From positions 68,877,011 through 68,941,010 of the forward strand of contig CP092874.1 in NCBI GenBank assembly GCA_030710605.1: DNA of 64,000 nucleotides, written 5' to 3'. The translations under genes were made by a program, and so were the position numbers. Every line of letters starts with the position of its first letter. Position 1 is the first letter of the stretch. The stretch comes from Cordylochernes scorpioides (lineage: Eukaryota; Arthropoda; Arachnida; Pseudoscorpiones; Chernetidae). Of the stretch, positions 35,796-47,523 are shown in pieces. Under the pieces are notes generated by a model. The model made no database searches. It was not told where the DNA came from and saw nothing but the letters and a program-made list of their open reading frames with translations.

Positions 35796-36820
35796 CGCTT
35801 GGTTAGCTCCCTTTTAAAACTTTGAAAATTGATATCACCCACTTTCTTCCCCCTTCTTGTGCCATGTGGGGAATCGGTGGAAGGATGGTCTAAACCGTTA
35901 TTTTTCGACCGCTATGAACCGGATTCGATTCCAACATTGAGCACTTTTTTTCTGATTTAAAAAAAAAAAAAAAAAAAAGATTCAATTCCCCCCGATTCTT
36001 GCAAAAGTCCAACCCCACCAGCGAGTGAAAGTAACTGCCATATTTGTAAGTGCAAAGTCGAACTGCTTTTCACATGTGTAGACATGTGGTGCACTTACAG
36101 TAAAATCAGTCGCCTACTTCTTCCCACCATGATTATAATGGCCTGTACCACGTGTACTAGGGAAAACAAAACAAAAAAATATATTGCCATTATGTATGAA
36201 TAATTTTAAATATAACCCTTACGTAATAATTTTATACATACCCCATTTTTAATTATCAGATACTCAAATTCAAATCGAAAACTCACACCAATATTTCTGC
36301 TTTATAAAAAGATTTAAGTATATTTTTCCTTTTTTATATATCAATAGTATATAGAGCACTGTGACAGAGTTGAGTAAAAGGTTCTTGTGCACGAACCACT
36401 TGTTTCTAACAGCTTTGTGTACACCGTTCGTAGCCATTGTGACTGTTGCTTTATTGACCAACAGCGACTCACGGCCGCCGACATGCCTAACTGAAAGTAA
36501 ACTTTTCCGCCCCGTTGAGGAAATCCCGACAATTGCTGAATACTGTTTGATGTACATGCCAACAGTATTGTAGAACAGTTGCGTTATTCCAAGCTCTACC
36601 ACGTCCCCCCCCCCCAATGATAATCACTGTGGCATTAGGAGGTTCTGTTATCACCGGGCTCACACACACGATTGACATTTAACTACAGTGGCAAACCAAA
36701 GAACATGCCTTTTGGACTGTTGTGAGAATACATTGCAACTTTAACGACAGTTTTCTTCTCCTTATGTGTCCTCATACTTGAAAGATATTAACATTTGTGA
36801 TACACTAGCGCGCCATCTGT
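35796..36820. other. No gene recognised; possible retroposon with poly(A)
   Basis: GGATTCGATTCC at about 35928 resembles a tRNA-type B box, and a 19-base A run lies at 35960-35979, hinting at a tRNA-derived SINE on the + strand. No convincing A box was found. Confidence 0.3.
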
Positions 36821-37060
36821 TATGAAAATTCGAAACTATTATAAACGCGTATGATTCTTTTGAAAATGAAACAATTTCTACTGCCCTTACTGCAAGGGAA
36901 AACTTATTGGGAGGACCTGGCTCATCAGTGGTGAACAGCGGTATTAAACTGGCGACACCGCTGGGAGGGTTCACCACTGATGAGCCAGGCCTTCCTAATA
37001 ACTTTTCCATTGCAGTAAGTGAAGAGTCATACGCGTCTATTATTGTTTCGAATTTTCATA
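36821..37060. mobile_element. Foldback/MITE-like element, family A, short copy
   Basis: Starts TATGAAAATTCGAAAC and ends with the inverse. Inside, TGGCTCATCAGTGGTGAAC at about 36920 is inverted at about 36970-36990, next to GGGAGG. The same words occur in the copies at 2236 and 37410. The 240-bp palindrome has no coding capacity. Confidence 0.85.
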
Positions 37061-37409
37061 TTAACATTTAAGAGAGCTCCTATATTTTACAATTTGTTCT
37101 ATGATTTTAGCACCTTTGAAGCCTTAAATGAACGCAGTATTTTTTTATTGTTCATAATTGTAACGTATAAAAAAAAGAAAGAAAGACTATGTATATAAAT
37201 AATTTTAATCAACACACAATTTTAACTCGTTACATAAACGAACAGAAAATAAATGAGAGACTTCCCTATATATTCTTTATCCATATCATCTTTTTTTGTT
37301 TCATTTCATAGTGTTAAAACATTCAGTTCTCAGAATGGAAGACTGGTAAGTCAATTTATATTCTACTTGTTCAACCAATGTAGTAGGTATGAACTATACG
37401 CTTTTTTTT

Positions 37410-37857
37410 AGCAAATGAAAACATCAAGACGCGAAAGTTTTTTCACACATAAATCAAATTTCTACTGTCCTTTCTGCGATGAAAAAATATGGGAGGGCTT
37501 GGCTCATCAGTGGTGAACCCTCCCAGCGATTTCGCCAATTCAATCTACCAGACCGCTTCTTTAGAGCTCTAATACTGTATTGGATCATTCTACTTATCTA
37601 TGCTACACTGAAGGGTGAAATCTTAGAAATGGTATTTAAGCAAACTATGGACATAAGCTTTTAGGACAGTAGAATTACATATAAATACAGTATTAGAGCT
37701 CTAAAGAAGCGGTCTGGTAGAGTGAGAGAATTGGCAAAACCGCTGGGAGGATTCACCACTGATGAGCCAAGCCCTCCCAATATTTTTTTTCATCGTAGTA
37801 AGGACAGTAGAAATTTGATTAATGTGTGAAAGAAACGTCTTGATGTTTTCATTTGCT
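37410..37857. mobile_element. Foldback/MITE-like element, family A, long copy
   Basis: AGCAAATGAAAACATCAAGA at 37410 is inverted at the right end (37857). Long arms include CTACTGTCCTT, TGGCTCATCAGTGGTGAACC and AGACCGCTTCTTTAGAGCTC. A unique centre of about 100 bp lies near 37580-37680. It is the best-preserved member of the family. Confidence 0.88.
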
Positions 37858-40800
37858 ATATATGGATGACGCGTTATGACTTTATATTAATTTATGCCTA
37901 TACGCTTTTTGTTCTAGACGATAGTGTCGAACAACCTCTAAAGCATAAAAAGGATATTTAAAAAAACTCGGCAATCTTTTTAATTCCCCTAAAAATCCGG
38001 GGGGGGTACCGCGAAATTTCTCAGAAAGTATGCGAGGATTTAACTGGTGATTGCTATCGACCGTTGTTAAATCCAGGAATGGTGCAAGCAGTCAACAAAT
38101 AAAGAAAATATATATCGTTGCTCCCATTTAAAGTCCAATTTTAACTTTTTTTATATATTTTATTCTCTCTTTGTCGATTGCGCCACATTCTTCCTCCACT
38201 CCCCGTCGCAGCTTCATTAAATCCTGGTTATAGGTGTAAAAAATAAAATCTTATTGCGCGCGCGACATTTTTATCCGCCAATTGTCACATTCCGCCGTCC
38301 GCCCACCTCTTTCATCCCGTCGCCTGGCGCGCACAAAAAGTCCGGACCACGCCCCCTTTTTATCGGCCTTTTATTGGATACCTCCTCCTCCACGGAGTTC
38401 ATTATTTTTGAAATCGGGTTTTGCTCCGGGGCCAACCATTGATTTTTAAAGTTGAGGCCCGGGGCTGGCGACCTGCTAATAAGGCCGATATTGTTTTCCG
38501 ATGGTGGTCTCATTAGGACTACAGCCGCCACACCTTGGCCAGTGACTGACTACCTTGTTATCGGATATGGAAGGACTCAATGTTGTTGTTGTTACTTTTC
38601 CTCAGGGTATCTTGAAATGTCGCGCCTTTTTAACCTTTCGTTAACGGTTCTCAAAACGGCATTGTTTAGCTCCTATTGGTTCCTTCTCTCTGTGTGTGTG
38701 ATGGTTTTTGGTGATACACAGGCGACAAACAGCTTCTTTCAGGCCTTCCGCTAACTCTTTATGTCGGGAATCCGATATTTTGAAAGATTATCTCAGTTCG
38801 AGTGATCTTTGTATCGGGAGGAAGACAATTGATTCATCCTACCCAAATCTTACTGTCGACCAAGTCACCATTATCTTGGCACTGTAGAGTAAGGACAGAG
38901 CTGCGTGTGATCCAGAAGCCAGGTTAATACACGTGTTTAAAGGAAGCCGTGATCTGAAAATAAAGTTAAATTTTGCAGCAACCAACACAACACGAAGACT
39001 GAGATAGGATTTTGTTGGAGTCTGCGCGCACTTGTTCAGCCGCAATTTCTTTCGTGCCTTCTTTTTAAACTCTCAAGAATTGAAACTGCGGCTGTGACGG
39101 AACTCTGGGGTATCCGAAGGATTTGTTGAATAAAGTACTTGACGTACTACTGCGCCATCTATTATTGGGGATTTGAACTATTTATATGACGTAGCGTATG
39201 TTACTTTTAAAATAAAACTATTTAATCAGGGTATCTGAAGAAAAATTGTGTGATATTTTGGTGAATGACCAGTACGAGCAAGTAGTTTTAAAGAAGAATA
39301 TGACAAACGGCCAGCTCCACGCACAACTCCAAGAGTGCAAGAAACCAGGAGGCAGAAAGCATCATACCAAGCCACGGAGGTATACTCAAAATAACCATAG
39401 TATAAAAATTCCTGTATATACACAGGTTTACGTGGTATACATATTAACTAACACACGTTATAATTTATTCTAGTTAAGTCACAAATTTCCTCTTATATGA
39501 AGTAGAGTTAAAATTCATCACAATCTCATCTTCTAATGCGCCATCCATGTTATTCCGTCCGAACTTCAAAGTGTTCATTGTGGAACGATAAAATGCAATT
39601 CGTATGATTGGAAGTTCTGATAATTTGGAGTTTATATAAATAGAATTGTAATGTACAACCCCCCTTCTGTTAACTCCCGCAGTAATCCACTCGGGAGCTC
39701 TTTGCTGCCAGATAAGACTTGGATACCACCGTCATACTTTGATTTATGTCCCCCATGGGTAACTTCGACCGGCCAAGGTTTCAAATATGTGAAGATAACG
39801 TAAAAATAGCTTCTTCTATAAAATCCTCTCATCATTCATATCTAGTTTATTTACTTTTCAAAGTTTTCTCCGCCCCAATCCGTTCATCAACAAATAATGT
39901 CCTCCACGGCACTTAGCGTTCCAATAGAGAGAATGGTATCATCGTACCATTGACACGTTTATGGAGACCACGTCACACGTGGTTGTCTTTCCATCTTTTT
40001 TCACCCTCTCTCTCTCTCTTGTCGTTTTTGAAATAGCATTTTTTCGTCTCTTGGGCCACAAACCTCTTGGTACATCTAATCTTTCTTCGAGTCTCAACCT
40101 GTTCCTCCATCTTTTTTTTTTTTTTTTTGAAAGCAGAACATACAGCTCTCAGAAATGATCTCAAAATAATCAACGATTTTGTAAAACAAGTGCTCTATAA
40201 AACTTGAAAACTCAAACTGTAAGAAAGTCGGCAATTACGATTATACGTATATAATATACTAATTTAAAACCGAAATGGCTACAGTAACAACTTATTATAA
40301 ATCGTAGAGGAATAGAGAAATATATTTTAACACTGGCCACGCTATAAAACCCTTCTCCAACAAGAATAAGCCATTCAAAGACCAAGATCCTCTTCAATGG
40401 ATATTGGTCTAGTGAATATTCACAAACACATTTGTAAATACGATGAACGTTTTTTAGAAGGAAAAAAAAAAAGAAGATACATTATTTAGGTTGCTCGTTT
40501 AAAGCGGGGACATTTTTTTCTTTCAATTTTTGAACAGGAACTGGACCCCACCCCGGGACTTAGACGTCCGAGATCTCCCTACCGCGGCGGCATCCAAAGG
40601 CCGTCGTGTCCCAAGGGAGCGACGGGGGAAACTAAAATGTCGTCGCATGAATTTTTGATCCCATGGGAGCCGGACTGACGCCGTTAATGGAAGACTGCTC
40701 CTCCATCTGGATGATCAATGTTGTTGGCCCGCCTCTTATATTAAGTAAGAAAAGAATGGACAGCGTAGATCTAACATGACACTAATCCAGAAAAGCTTTT

Positions 40801-42165
40801 TTATTTCTCGCATTTCCAGCAAATCACAGATGGGACGTAAAGAACTAATTATTGAGAAGATGCTTTGCCACAGTTTCCTTCAACGTTCTTTCGAGTGGTG
40901 GGTACCGGGCTGTCCCGATGCTTAGTCCCCGTGGTGAGGAAATCGTAGTTTGTGAAGATCTTCCTCCTGCCCCTACGTGTATAAACAACTCCGTCAAGAT
41001 TCGACTGCGCCTAGACGTGCTACCACCGGAGGTCCGCGGTATACGCCGCAAGCCATCGATCCACCGCCGCCCGGCCCTTCATCAATTTGCGCCGTGCATG
41101 CATCCTATTACCGCGGACTTTGTGTCCCCGACGTAATTATAATCCGGGTCTCACCGACCGTGAACAAGTGGCCTCGCCACACGACTAATTAGAAACTCCC
41201 ATTGTTGGAGTGGTCCAATTAAAACTCCCCGCCGCCGCCGGACTTTTAAAACCGGGACTTTTTTATTTTGGAAATGTGAAGTATCCATCCAATCGACCGT
41301 TCGCTCCCAGCGGCAACAAATAATAATAATAAAAAAAATCGGAGAATAAGAATGGAATTAACGTGTTTTACTTCGATCTGCTCTCTCATTATTATTATTC
41401 TTTTCTCCTCCGTTCTTGTTGGAGATGACTCGGCAACTAAATCAACATTGTTAGAATGCCGCTTCTTCAAATTAATTTTTTTTTTTGTTGTTGCTGTAGT
41501 CGAGGTTTTTGAGAGAGAAAAACCCGAATTCCTTCCTCCGGGCTATTCTTGGCGTTCATCTGTTGAGAGGCAATGTATAGAACGCCAGTCTGTCTGGAAT
41601 TGCAACCGTTGTATGAGAGGTCCCGTTGCTAGAACTGGGGTCAGGAAGCAGCATGTTGCTAGTATTGTACCACTCTACTGATAGGCAAAAAATATATATT
41701 TTAAAATACAGAAAGGTCGTTTTATCAAATTTTTATAATTAAATCGCGGTAGTAATTGCCTAGAATGTTGCGGACACTAATATGATAAAGGCAAATCTTC
41801 CAAACCTTGTACTCGCCGCCATTGTTCAGAGCGATATACTCAATGTGACATTTGCCGGTTCAGCAATGAGGCGTAAGTGACACCAAGTCATTTAGTCATT
41901 TCTAGAGGGCAAAGAAAAAGGCTTCTGTCGAACTGAGCGAGTCAACACAAGTGGGTTATTACCGCCGGTCTTATCCGATTACTTGCTTGCTAGTAATCCT
42001 TCCCCAAGGGGATTTGGCGCTCTTAGGAGGACCGTCAGAAGGGCAAATTTAACGTTGGGAGAGCACGGAGAACTTCAGTAAGACGGATGTTGCTAGAGAA
42101 TAACTGACCACCGGAGGTATGTTCGGACATCATTACAGCGAAGGGAAGAAGCTTTAACGGTGGAA
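37858..42165. other. No gene recognised; two GC-rich islands in the presumed TCF intron
   Basis: GC-rich islands occur at about 38250-38550 (GGACCACGCCCCCTTTTTAT, CTAATAAGGCC, CCATTGATTT) and 40540-41240 (TTAATGG, CCATTGTTGG, GACTAATTAG, CCGCCGCCGCCGG). They contain homeodomain-, SOX- and C-clamp-helper-like words and could be enhancers. No exon is supported. Poly(A/T) runs and short AT-rich sequence fill the rest. Confidence 0.4.
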
Positions 42166-42169
42166 TAGA

Positions 42170-43190
42170 TCCTTGGTGGTGAGCTAGGACGTCAGTAGGA
42201 CGGAGGGAGGGTGCTCTAACGGCGGAACAGAATCCTGGTGGTGTGCTAGGACGGAGGGAGGGTGCTCTAACGGCGGAACAGAACCCCGATGGTGTGCTAG
42301 GACGGAGGGAGGGTGCTCTAACGGCGGAACAGAACCCCGATGGTGTGCTAGGACGGAGGGAGGGTGCTCTAACGGCGGAACAGAACCCCGATGGTGTGCT
42401 AGGACGGAGGGAGGGTGCTCTAACGGCGGAACAGAACCCCGGTGGTGTGCTAGGACGGAGGGAGGGTGCTCTAACTGCGGAACAGAACCCCGGTGGTGTG
42501 CTAGGACGTCAGTAGGACGGAGGGAGGGTGCTCTAACGGCGGAACAGAACCCCGGGGGTGTGCTAGGACGGAGGGAGGGTGCTCTAACGGCGGAACAGAA
42601 CCCCGGTGGTGTGCTAGGACGGAGGGAGGGTGCTCTAACGGCGGAACAGAACCCCGGGGGTGTGCTAGGACGGAGGGAGGGTGCTCTAACGGCGGAACAG
42701 AACCCCGGGGGTGTGCTAGGACGGAGGGAGGGTGCTCTAACGGCGGAACAGAACCCCGGGGGTGTGCTAGGACGTCAGTAGGACGGAGGGAGGGTGCTCT
42801 AACGGCGGAACAGAACCCCGGGGGTGTGCTAGGACGTCAGTAGGACGGAGGGAGGGTGCTCTAACGGCGGAACAGAACCCCGGGGGTGTGCTAGGACGTC
42901 AGTAGGACGGAGGGAGGGTGCTCTAACGGCGGAACAGAACCCCGGGGGTGTGCTAGGACGTCAGTAGGACGGAGGGAGGGTGCTCTAACGGCGGAACAGA
43001 ACCCCGGGGGTGTGCTAGGACGGAGGGAGGGTGCTCTAACGGCGGAACAGAACCCCGGGGGTGTGCTAGGACGTCAGTAGGACGGAGGGAGGGTGCTCTA
43101 ACGGCGGAACAGAACCCCGGTGGTGTGCTAGGACGGAGGGAGGGTGCTCTAACGGCGGAACAGAACCCGATGGTGTGCTAGGATGTCAAT
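42170..43190. repeat. 51/62-bp minisatellite
   Basis: The 51-bp unit contains GACGGAGGGAGGGTGCTCTA and GGCGGAACAGAACCCC. A 62-bp variant has an added ACGTCAGTAGG. Early units read CCCGATGG and later ones CCCGGGGG, showing local homogenisation. The 17-codon period creates open frames. G-rich blocks (GGAGGGAGGG) could form quadruplexes. Confidence 0.95.
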
Positions 43191-43224
43191 AGGAAAGAAC
43201 AGATCACCGGTACATTGGTCGGGT

Positions 43225-43400
43225 TTTAATCTCAAACTGGTGGCGGCGAGGCCGGACAAGTCTTCGATCCGCGCGGGCTCCCCCCGGGACCGCGGCGCCG
43301 GTAATTTAGAGGCGGATCAAAGAAGCCGCCTTTGATGGAGTTAGCGGAGTCCCACCTGTGGCCAGCCGCCGTTCTGATTGCTGCCGCCTCCCCCTCGACA
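43225..43400. promoter_or_regulatory. Candidate Wnt-response element in the TCF intron
   Basis: A CpG-rich island follows the minisatellite. It contains CCTTTGATG at 43329-43337, a perfect fit to the TCF HMG site SCTTTGATS, and GATCAAAGA at 43315-43323, one base off on the minus strand. C-clamp helper sites GCCGCCR occur at 43365-43371 (plus) and 43241-43247 (minus), with near-helper GCCGCCT at 43325 and 43383. HMG and helper sites together are the arrangement used by C-clamp TCFs. Location inside a C-clamp TCF gene suggests autoregulation. GC-rich DNA makes helper words likely by chance. Confidence 0.45.
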
Positions 43401-43839
43401 CTGTCCAGTGTGGACTCCGTGTCTTGTTGCTGAGCCTCACATACTTGCGCCTAACTATACCAATTGCTTAAAATGTTTTCTTTCGTGAAACGAGGATTTA
43501 CCAAATACAAATTATGTTTATTCGCGCTCTTACGAACCACGAGGCCTTACTGCGATCACAGGAATGGGAGTCCGCCGCATTAATGGGATGAAAAGAGTTC
43601 TATCTGCACCATACGGGCACCATTATGGATTGTATTCGTCGTAAATGACAGCATTCCCGCCTCTGCAGATACCGTCAAAGCCTCAAAAATAAAGATGTCT
43701 CTAAAGAAAATTCCCGAGTCCGGTTTGACGTAAGATAGAAGTCTCTTAGCAAGGTCCACGTATGGAGGTACCAGTAGCCGTGCTAGTAATGTAGCTGGTA
43801 AAGAATTGGCTAAATCAGTGTGTGTATGTTCCGTCACTA
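43401..43839. other. No feature recognised
   Basis: Tail of the GC-rich island and AT-richer sequence. A 90-codon minus-strand frame (43580-43852) may be the decayed end of the adjacent retrotransposon. Confidence 0.4.
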
Positions 43840-45110
43840 GTGCAGTAAGCATATTGGCAGATTAAACCCTTCTTGTGATGGCGCTTGTCTTCATACCAGT
43901 TCAGGAAGAGCCCCTTTCTGTTTGATCCGATACAGTCTACAATTGTGTCATGGTGAGGGTGAGATATTTGATGCAGAGTGGGAAAGTTTTCTCCCAATTC
44001 CAAATGTCGTAGATTTCAGAGTGACACCTGTTATAAAGCTTTTAATCCAGGTGTGATCACCGCGCAAGATATTCTCTTGATTTTTTTCTGCAGTTCCTTT
44101 TATTTCCAAGGGTTATAGATTGGTTCTGAATTGGTGTAGGTAGTCTGTATAGCTATGTTTAATGGTGCTTATTGTTGCATCTTTTTAGGACACCTGATTT
44201 GGCTAATGCATCAGCCTTTTCATTCCCGGAATGCCAATGTGAGATGGTACCGATTGAAAGTGCTTTTAATTGTTGAAGATCATTAAGAGTTTAGCTATTT
44301 ATTTTAGAAAAGGGATCGTGGCTTGTTAAATAATTGTGAAGGCTATTGATAGGGGCTTGAGAGTCTGGGTTTTGATTGGACATAGCCTTAAATTCCACAT
44401 TTAATGACTGTTAACTCCGCGCTCTCTAAAGATGAGAGGTCGGAAATGTTTGACAACTTTATTGTCTCGTTATTATTAATGTAGACACCACTGCCAGATG
44501 ATCCATTAATAAATTGCCATATGCAAATACAGTTAAACCTGTCTATAGCGCTCCCTCTCTATAGCGCCCGATTTTAAATACGTAGTGCGATGCGATTTAC
44601 ATTAAAAGTGACCTGTATACCACTCCCTCTCTATATCACCCTATTTTGGTGAGTCCCAAGAGGGGGCGCTATAGACTTAAAAAAGGATGGGAATTTCTGG
44701 AGGGATGCCATTTTTGGATTGGTTTGGATCACGGTTGGTGTTGGATATAAGGTGTGGCAGTTTTTTTTTTATTTTTCATTGAATATTGGAATAGTTGTTG
44801 CGTCTATGTGTAGAAAAGATAGTTTATATAGTCCGTGTTTAATGGCCTCCGCATTATAAATTCACCCATTTTTATAGTATCACTTCTTTTGTAAATGTAT
44901 TTTGCTTTGTGTTTTGGTCGTCTGTTGAGAAGAGATGGGAGAGAGGCCTCAAATTCAAATACTTTAGTAGGGCAGGAGTCGAGATGCCATTCTTGCGACA
45001 TTAGTTTGTATTCTGTCTAGTTTGTCAGCATTGGTTTTGTTAAAGTAAATCTGAACTGAAAGGGCGTTTTCCAAAATTAAGGTCGTATGGTTCTCAAAAT
45101 ACTTTCACCA
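43840..45110 (-). pseudogene. Jockey/I-type non-LTR retrotransposon pseudogene
   Basis: Minus-strand pieces in order: KLDRIQT-like sequence and FEFEASLPSLLNRRPKHKAK (about 45030-44880), the end of the RT thumb. Then VYINNNETIKLS, DLSSLESAELTVI, PDSQAPINSLHNYL and SHWHSGNEKADALAKSG (about 44480-44195), an RNase H domain with its characteristic HSGNExAD segment. A non-coding MITE remnant lies between these parts. Further downstream a GENFPTLHQISHPHHDT frame (44003-43815) may be the element's end. Many stops and shifts make this an old relic. Confidence 0.75.
44527..44685. mobile_element. Pogo-like MITE remnant
   Basis: CAGTTAAACCTGTCTATAGC after ATA resembles pogo/Tigger ends, and the far side (GGGGGCGCTATAGAC) is a partial inverse. 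It sits inside the non-LTR pseudogene, so it inserted later. Confidence 0.5.
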
Positions 45111-45360
45111 GCACTTCATTCTGTTCCTAAAATTCTCTTTAGAATGTTGAATCTTCTTTTTTTTTTTGCTTTTAAAGCAGTGTTATGAGCGAAGTGGGAA
45201 GCGAAGTGATGGCAATCTGTGAGAGGAAACTTTAATTGGAAGAATCCAGTTAAGTCCGTGGGAGACGGGAGATGAATACATGAGAGCGGTGGGCTGTGCC
45301 CGGAATGGGCAATTGCCCGCGTATTGAACAAGGTCCCATCACACCCTCGTCATTTAGCCG

Positions 45361-45920
45361 CCTTGAAGTCTGCGGATTTATCATTGACATACATACTAAT
45401 TGTGACAGTTGCCGTCATCCAATTTTAATCAATTCTGGAATGGGAGGGCTGGATTTGCATAACTTACGTGAAAAACTTATCTTCACAATATGAAATATAT
45501 GGTTGAAAGTTAGAATTCGTACATTAGACAGAGAGAATGTGATAACACGAGAGTGGATTTATCTATGACTACATATTTATTGTGACAGTTGCTGTCATCG
45601 ATTTTTAATCAATCCTGGAATGGAAAGGCTGGATTTGCATAGCTTACGTGAAAAACTTAGCTTCACAATATGAAATATATGTTTGAAAGTTATAATTCGT
45701 ACATTAGACAGAGAGAATGTGATAACACGAGAGTGGATTTATCTATGACTACATATTTATTGTGACAGTTGCTGTCATCGATTTTTAATCAATCCTGGAA
45801 TGGGAAGGCTGGATTTGCATAACTTACGTGAAAAACTTATCTTCGCAATATGAAATATATGGTTTGAAAGTTAGAATTCGTACATTTAGACAGAGAGAAT
45901 GTGATAACACGAGAGTATTT
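45361..45920. repeat. 180-bp tandem repeat, three units
   Basis: TGTGACAGTTGC recurs at 45401, 45581 and 45761, exactly 180 bp apart. The units share GGCTGGATTTGCATA, GTGAAAAACTTA and GTGATAACACGAGAG. Divergence is low. ATTTGCAT is an octamer-like word in each unit. Confidence 0.93.
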
Positions 45921-46080
45921 TAAAAGAATAATTATTATGTATACACAAACTACTAGGTCGTCCACTAATAAAAAAAACATAATATTTCTAGTTTGTCAGG
46001 AAGACAAGAAATGTTACTCGATTTGAAAATGATATATATTATTATTTATTTTTAAAATAGAGCAATAGGCATATATTGAG

Positions 46081-46172
46081 TTGAATAAAATATTTATTTA
46101 CCAATATATTTCGGTTGCTGAACGCCAACCTTTGTCAAGGCAATACATTAGCAAAATAAATATTTTATTCAA
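46081..46172. mobile_element. Short foldback with a degenerate hammerhead-like centre
   Basis: A 19-bp perfect inverted repeat (TTGAATAAAATATTTATTT at 46081-46099, inverse at 46154-46172). On the minus strand the centre reads TTGACAA, GGTTG..CAACC hairpin, GAAA, a decayed form of the pattern seen at 49189. Confidence 0.6.
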
Positions 46173-46217
46173 TCCACACCATTTATGCATTTTTATTATC
46201 TAAAAATGATTTATATA

Positions 46218-46365
46218 CAGGGTGGCCCATAAGTCCCGAAAACATATTTAAAAAAAAAAATTGAAAGACAAACTAGAATAAAAATTATAACTATTTTATT
46301 CTAGTTTGCTTTTTAATTGAAAAAAATATATATATATTTTTTTTCGGGACTTATGGGCGACCCTG
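46218..46365. mobile_element. Mariner-type MITE, 148 bp palindrome
   Basis: The ends CAGGGTGGCCCATAAGTCCC and its inverse (one difference) are flanked by TA (46216 and 46366). The whole element folds back, with ACTAGAATAAAA and its inverse near the centre. Confidence 0.88.
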
Positions 46366-46599
46366 TATATAAATATATGTACTTATTCCAGTTTATCAAG
46401 TGGTGGAAGATATCAACGAATAAATAAATACTAGGTAAACGATGTTCAATTATGCTTGGCTAGCTTTCAATAAAGAAACTTCTTATCTCTTCGATTTCTA
46501 GAGTTAGTCTTTGATATTTTGATCTTCGCCCACCTGATAATTTGTCAAATTGTTAAAAGGAGGGTGAAATCATCCACAGTTGTGGATTGATCTTCGCTT

Positions 46600-47095
46600 C
46601 AGGTCGTTATCAATTTTCATATTGTTGAATAGGTTGTTCTTAGTGGTATGATCCTTTCAGGTCGTCGCCATCGTTGAATAGGTCGTTATCAGCTGTGATG
46701 ATCGCTTCATGTCGTCGCCGATTGGGGTGATCGCTTCATGTCGTCGCCGATTGGGATGATCGCTTCAGGTCGTCGCCATCGTTGAATAGGTCGTTCTCAG
46801 CTGTGATGATCGCTTCATGTCGTCGCCGATTGTCATATTGTTGAATAGGTCATTCTCAGCTGTGATGATCGCTTCAGGTCGTCGCCGATTGTCATATTGT
46901 TGAATAGGTCATTCTCAGCTGTGATGATCGCTTCAGGTCGTCGCCGATTGTCATATTGTTGAATAGGTCATTCTCAGCTGTGATGATCGCTTCAAGTCGT
47001 CGCCGATTGTCATATTGTTGAATAGGTCGGTCTCAGCTGTGATGATCGCTTCATGTCGCCGCCGATTCTCATATTGTTGAATAAGTCGTTCTCAG
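46600..47095. repeat. Tandem repeat of about 59 bp
   Basis: Units share GATCGCTTCAGGTCGTCGCC, GATTGTCATATTGTTGAATA and GGTCATTCTCAGCTGTGAT. The later units are regular and the first few are rearranged and shorter. The array lies less than 200 bp upstream of a TCF exon. Confidence 0.92.
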
Positions 47096-47281
47096 CTGTG
47101 AAGTTCACAGCCAGCTTGGAAGAGAAGCCAAGCTTTATTTATCCCATTATTGCAGCCTTAGTGACCATCGCTAATTATTACTTTGCTCATTTTGGAATAT
47201 TGGTAAGCTTAAACACTTACACTTTTATAAGAATGGCTTGGCCAAATGAAGGAAGTATCTTTAAACTGACTCTTGATGCAG

Positions 47282-47369
47282 CCCTTCCTGTACACGGGGG
47301 GAGACCCCAGCTCTTATGTCTCCCAGCAACCTCCACCAGCTCACATGGGCATCAACTTCTACAAGTCCA
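47282..47369 (+). CDS. TCF: TCF exon (central region)
   Basis: Acceptor TTGATGCAG and donor GTACGT. The 88 nt start in phase 0 and read PFLYTGGDPSSYVSQQPPP, AHMGINFYKS plus one base. It continues ...NPYFHAM from 19951 and passes one base to the next exon. It is rich in Pro, Tyr and Ser, like the TCF region upstream of the HMG box. No domain is present, and support comes from splice sites and matching phases. Confidence 0.72.
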
Positions 47370-47432
47370 GTACGTATTATCTATCTGTGTAATCCGGCAA
47401 TGAGAGCCCAACTCACACTGTGTCCCACCCAG

Positions 47433-47523
47433 GTCCCTCTCCATCTTCATCTTCCCATCTGGACTGTCCTACAGGCCGGTCCCTCTTCTCCCCCTCACTG
47501 CTGCACCCCTTCCCTCCACACTG
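47433..47523 (+). CDS. TCF: TCF exon (Ser/Pro-rich region)
   Basis: After a 63-bp intron (GTACGT...CACCCAG) the 91-nt exon completes an AGT codon and reads SPSPSSSSHLDCPTGRSLF, SPSLLHPFPPH, ending with TG before GTATGG. Those two bases plus the first base of the next exon make the codon TGG (Trp). The SPSLLHPFPPHW wording fits the variable central part of TCF proteins. Confidence 0.75.

Noticed and set aside
34112-35806. Series of overlapping 60-96-codon frames in the 89-bp repeat
   Set aside because: The same frame recurs once per unit and is a repeat artefact.
35900-35985. tRNA gene or tRNA-derived SINE
   Set aside because: A B-box-like GGATTCGATTCC and a poly(A) run are present, but no A box or cloverleaf could be drawn.
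40852-41192. Possible coding exon in the GC-rich island
   Set aside because: Frames of 71-94 codons lack splice borders and domain content. Base composition alone explains the lack of stops.
42243-42781. Open frames reading LGRREGALTAEQNP
   Set aside because: Caused by the 51-bp (17-codon) unit of a minisatellite.
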